NCBI GenBank assembly: GCA_003558575.1 | Contig: PWPY01000158.1 | Coordinates: 1-8,565 of the forward strand | DNA length: 8,565 nt | DNA from: Desulfonatronovibrio sp. | Lineage (GTDB): Bacteria > Desulfobacterota > Desulfovibrionia > Desulfovibrionales > Desulfonatronovibrionaceae | Direction of reading: 5' to 3' | Shown here: in pieces, positions 6,419 to 8,565 of the stretch | How positions within the stretch are numbered: the stretch's first letter is position 1 | How the letters are laid out: every line of letters begins with the position of its first letter | Translations under genes and position numbers: made by a program | Notes under the pieces: generated by a model | Seen by the model: the letters and a program-made list of their open reading frames with translations, nothing else | Told to the model about the DNA's origin: nothing | The model's database searches: none

Positions 6419-8003
6419 TTTTCAATCCCACTGCCAGTTCCAGTCCTTTATCTCCTCCAACCATTCTTGCCAGTTCATTTCTGGACTGCTGCCTGCTGAG
6501 ACTGGAGCAAAGTGTATATGTTTCCTGATCAATTACGTTTTTCTGTACCAGAAAATGCTTCTGGGCCAGGCAGGCCAGCTGGGCCCAATGGGTGATAAGA
6601 ATTACCTGACGGTCCTTTGCCAGGTCCTGTATCCTTTGCCCCACCTGGTTCAGAATGGTTCCGCCAATGCCGGCATCAACCTCATCAAATAGAAGTGTAG
6701 GCAGACTCTGTTCTGATTTAAGACCCACCAAAGCCAGCAAAAACCTGGAAAGCTCTCCACCTGATGCAATCTTATCCAAGGGCTGGGGAGGCTGCCCTGG
6801 ATTGGGAACCCATAACAATCTGAGTTTATTTTCCATTATGCCCGGATATATTTCATCAGGGCTGAAATCAAATTCAATACTTATGTGTTCTGAAAAACCC
6901 AGAAAACGAAGTTCATTTTCAAGTTTGACCTTCAGTGTTTTTGCCTGCTCACTGCGCATTGCGTCTAATCTTTCCACAGTCTCTAAAAGCTGTTTTTTAA
7001 GTATTTCTTCCTGCTTGGAGAGTTGTTTCAGGGTCAACTCTCCCTGGTCCACAAAGGAAATTGTATCATCAATTTCCTGCTGAAAAAGCAGAATATCCTC
7101 AAGACTTCGGTTGAGTTTCCTTCTGAGCTGAGCCAATTGCCACAACCTGGATTCTATAGATTCCAGTTCGTGAGTGTCTGCACCTGTTCCCACTGACCTC
7201 AATGTCCTGTCCGTCTCTTCGAGCCAGGCCTGAAAGTTTTCAACATCCTGAGTAAGGTGTGACAAAGAAGGATCACTTTCAGCCAGAAGCTGAAGATTCC
7301 TCTTAAACTCATAGAAAGAGTCCATAAGGCTTATTTCAGGACTGTGCAAAATATCTAAGGACTTTTGAACTGACTCAGCAAGCTGGGACTTGGTTTTGAT
7401 TTCATCTCGTTTCTCAAGAAGTTCTTCTTCTTCACCAGACCTCGGCTTTACTTTATCAATTTGAGCACGCTGAAATTCTAAATACTCTCTTTTTTCAGTC
7501 AGGGTAGACAGCTTTTCTTTGGTGGATTTTTTTTCAGCCAGGATGGAATTTAATTCCCCAAGAATCTTGTTGCGCTTTTCAGCAAATCTTTTATCAGGCA
7601 GGAATGAATCCAGAATAAGGCCGTGAAAGCCAGGCTTGAGCAGTTTCTGCTGACCATGCTGGCTGGTATGGATAAGCAACTTGTCCCTCAAAGTTTGGAC
7701 CTTGTCTTGAGAACTCAGACAGTCATTCAGATAAAAGCGGCTCCGGCCTGATTCGGCAATAAGTTCCCGCCTCAAAACAAGCTCCTGATCATCAAGGATA
7801 AACATGGCTTCTACCAGGGCTTTATCCCGGCCCGGCCTGACTAAGGATGCCTTAATTTTTTCGCCCATGATAAAGTCCAGGGCCCTTAAAATAAAAGACT
7901 TGCCTGCCCCTGATTCACCCGTAAGCACGTTAAGGCCTGGATGAAATTCCAGCTCCATATCATCGATAAGAGCAAGATTCTTTATTCTTAATAGTTCCAG
8001 CAT
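6402..8003 (-). CDS. recN: DNA repair protein RecN (SMC-like ATPase)
   Basis: RecN is an SMC-family ATPase recruited to double-strand breaks, where it supports recombination. At 533 aa it is close to, slightly under, the usual length of about 550. The N-terminal half-ATPase begins MLELLRIKNLALIDD and holds the Walker A motif GESGAGKS (29-36). HTSQHGQQKLL (112-122) corresponds to the family's IHGQHEHQ segment in altered form. Residues about 140-360 are charged and heptad-rich, a coiled-coil arm broken by a short middle domain. The C-terminal half has the ABC signature ASGGELSR (413-420), Walker B LLFDEVDAGIGG (437-448) and the switch His472 (LITHWAQLA); most RecN proteins have THLPQVA here. 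The start matches the family N-terminus. AGGGA lies about ten bases upstream of the ATG. Confidence 0.95.
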   Translation of the reverse strand: MLELLRIKNLALIDDMELEFHPGLNVLTGESGAGKSFILRALDFIMGEKIKASLVRPGRDKALVEAMFILDDQELVLRRELIAESGRSRFYLNDCLSSQDKVQTLRDKLLIHTSQHGQQKLLKPGFHGLILDSFLPDKRFAEKRNKILGELNSILAEKKSTKEKLSTLTEKREYLEFQRAQIDKVKPRSGEEEELLEKRDEIKTKSQLAESVQKSLDILHSPEISLMDSFYEFKRNLQLLAESDPSLSHLTQDVENFQAWLEETDRTLRSVGTGADTHELESIESRLWQLAQLRRKLNRSLEDILLFQQEIDDTISFVDQGELTLKQLSKQEEILKKQLLETVERLDAMRSEQAKTLKVKLENELRFLGFSEHISIEFDFSPDEIYPGIMENKLRLLWVPNPGQPPQPLDKIASGGELSRFLLALVGLKSEQSLPTLLFDEVDAGIGGTILNQVGQRIQDLAKDRQVILITHWAQLACLAQKHFLVQKNVIDQETYTLCSSLSRQQSRNELARMVGGDKGLELAVGLKNESQN

Positions 8004-8053
8004 TGAGTATCTATCCCTGAACCTTTAACAGGCTCATTCCTTATCCGTATCAT

Positions 8054-8156
8054 TAATTAGTTTTCATCCGGAAATGGTTCTTTTTCCTCGTTTCCTGAAA
8101 GAAAACCGACTGTTTCAGTATCCAGAAAGAAAGACTTTCTGGATGGAAACTAATTA
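8054..8156. repeat. 103-bp inverted-repeat element, MITE-like or structured leader
   Basis: The outer arms 8054-8074 and 8136-8156 are complementary over 21 bp with two mismatches (one of them G-T). The left arm begins TAATTAGTTTTCATCC; the right arm ends GGATGGAAACTAATTA. Nested inside are a perfect 9-bp hairpin, TCCAGAAAG (8121-8129) with CTTTCTGGA (8135-8143), that competes with the right arm, and a CTGAAA/TTTCAG pair (8095-8118). The trinucleotide CAT flanks both ends (8051-8053, 8157-8159), a possible but very short target duplication. It could be a small non-autonomous mobile element or an RNA switch in the recN leader. Confidence 0.55.
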
Positions 8157-8280
8157 CATATCTGAAAGAAAAAACTTTTACATCTTTTGCAGCTAACGCA
8201 TCCTTGAGCTGCTCATCTTCACCACTTTTTCTGACATTGTCCAGACCAGGAAGCAGCTCTTCCAGACCCTGAAAGGTTAT
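8157..8280 (-). pseudogene. Possible remnant of an unidentified gene
   Basis: One minus-strand frame reads about 40 codons of coding-like sequence: ITFQGLEELLPGLDNVRK, then SGEDEQLKDALAAKDVKVFS. It is preceded immediately by a stop and has no ATG, GTG or TTG start. The frame stays open through the inverted-repeat element to a TAA near 8056, but the sequence there looks non-coding. I do not recognise the family. It may be a decayed fragment of a gene that the element interrupted, or chance. Confidence 0.25.
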
Positions 8281-8293
8281 ACATCATGATTTA

Positions 8294-8565
8294 TCAATTT
8301 TGCTTCAGCCTGGGATCAAGGATATCCCGGATACTTTCCCCGAGAAGATTATATCCAAGTACTGTGATAAGGATGCTCATCCCGGGAAATATGGAAAGCC
8401 AGGGAGCTATGCCCATTACATCCTTGCCTTCCATAAGGATATTGCCCCAGCTCGGTGTTGGAGGCTGCACCCCAAGCCCCAAGAAACTGAGAGCTGACTC
8501 AGTAAGAATAGCAGCTGCTATGCCCAGAGTTGCAGAAACAAGAACAGGAGGCAGGGCATTGGGCA
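8294..8565 (-). CDS. ABC transporter permease, OppC/DppC type (N-terminal part beyond window edge)
   Basis: Only the last 89 full codons are present, ending in TGA at 8294-8296. The sequence matches the C-terminus of oligopeptide/dipeptide/nickel importer inner-membrane permeases (binding-protein-dependent transport, subfamily DppC). There is a membrane segment from PNALPPVLVSATLGIAAAIL into SALSFLGLGVQPPTPSWG, the family's hallmark loop. A last membrane helix APWLSIFPGMSILITVLGYN follows, and the cytoplasmic end is LLGESIRDILDPRLKQN. The substrate cannot be told from this part. Partner genes (other permease, ATPases, binding protein) would be expected to the right of the window or elsewhere. 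Confidence 0.9.
   Translation of the reverse strand, partial: PNALPPVLVSATLGIAAAILTESALSFLGLGVQPPTPSWGNILMEGKDVMGIAPWLSIFPGMSILITVLGYNLLGESIRDILDPRLKQN

Larger units (their letters stand above)
8004..8293. other. Gap between the ABC permease gene and recN
   Basis: These 290 bases contain no intact gene with a canonical start. The left part (8054-8156) is an inverted-repeat element; the right part (about 8157-8280) reads as a coding-like frame without a start. An 8-bp palindrome ATCATGAT lies at 8283-8290, just after the permease stop. I found no convincing promoter, though recN should need one here. Confidence 0.6.

Noticed and set aside
6655..7083. 142-aa plus-strand open frame opposite recN
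   Set aside because: It lies wholly within the well-supported recN gene on the other strand; its translation is Ser-rich antisense of a coding region with no recognisable motif.
8121..8143. Rho-independent terminator at the 9-bp hairpin
   Set aside because: The stem is perfect, but no run of T follows on either strand, so it is better seen as part of the inverted-repeat element.
8294..8497. 65-aa plus-strand open frame at the right end
   Set aside because: It is antisense to the clear OppC/DppC permease C-terminus.
1..8565. CRISPR array, transposase, tRNA, rRNA or defence system
   Set aside because: I found no regularly spaced repeats, no transposase-like protein, and no cloverleaf or rRNA-like sequence; gene content is core metabolism and repair.

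Overview
The window is a stretch of bacterial chromosome with moderate G+C and core housekeeping genes, all transcribed on the minus strand (right to left). Gene content and protein style suggest an anaerobic or sulfate-reducing type of Desulfobacterota, perhaps Desulfovibrionales. The clues are a long-form HisG, a class 1B PyrD with PyrK, and an RlmN with a short N-terminus. This assignment is an inference from remembered protein families and was not searched.

In order of transcription, the right edge holds the 3' end of an OppC/DppC-type ABC transporter permease. A gap of about 290 bp follows. It holds a possible gene remnant and a 103-bp element with imperfect 21-bp inverted ends and nested hairpins. 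Next come recN (DNA repair), pyrK overlapping the end of recN, and pyrD. PyrK and PyrD together make the NAD-linked dihydroorotate dehydrogenase of pyrimidine synthesis. A 198-bp intergenic region carries a promoter-like sequence and an inverted pair of a short repeat. It precedes a protein built like a tRNA CCA-adding enzyme with an HD domain, whose nucleotidyltransferase motif is eroded. Its stop codon lies at the apparent true beginning of rlmN (23S rRNA A2503 / tRNA methyltransferase). A 76-bp gap with another repeat copy leads to hisI (TTG start), then hisG directly abutting it. The last gene is a TPR lipoprotein resembling PilF/PilW, which runs off the left edge.

The genes form at least two tight clusters. 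recN-pyrK-pyrD is linked by an overlap and a 71-bp gap. The HD protein, rlmN, hisI, hisG and TPR lipoprotein genes are mostly separated by 0-10 bp, with one 76-bp gap. hisI and hisG catalyse the third and first steps of histidine synthesis.

I see no CRISPR array, transposase, tRNA, rRNA, prophage or defence system. The observations most worth following are: (1) the rlmN start, where homology-like sequence begins at an ATA codon that looks like a mutated ATGA stop/start junction; (2) the nucleotidyltransferase-dead look of the CCA/HD protein; (3) a 13-bp repeat, consensus GTAACTGTTCACC, found four times and only between genes; (4) the inverted-repeat element upstream of recN.
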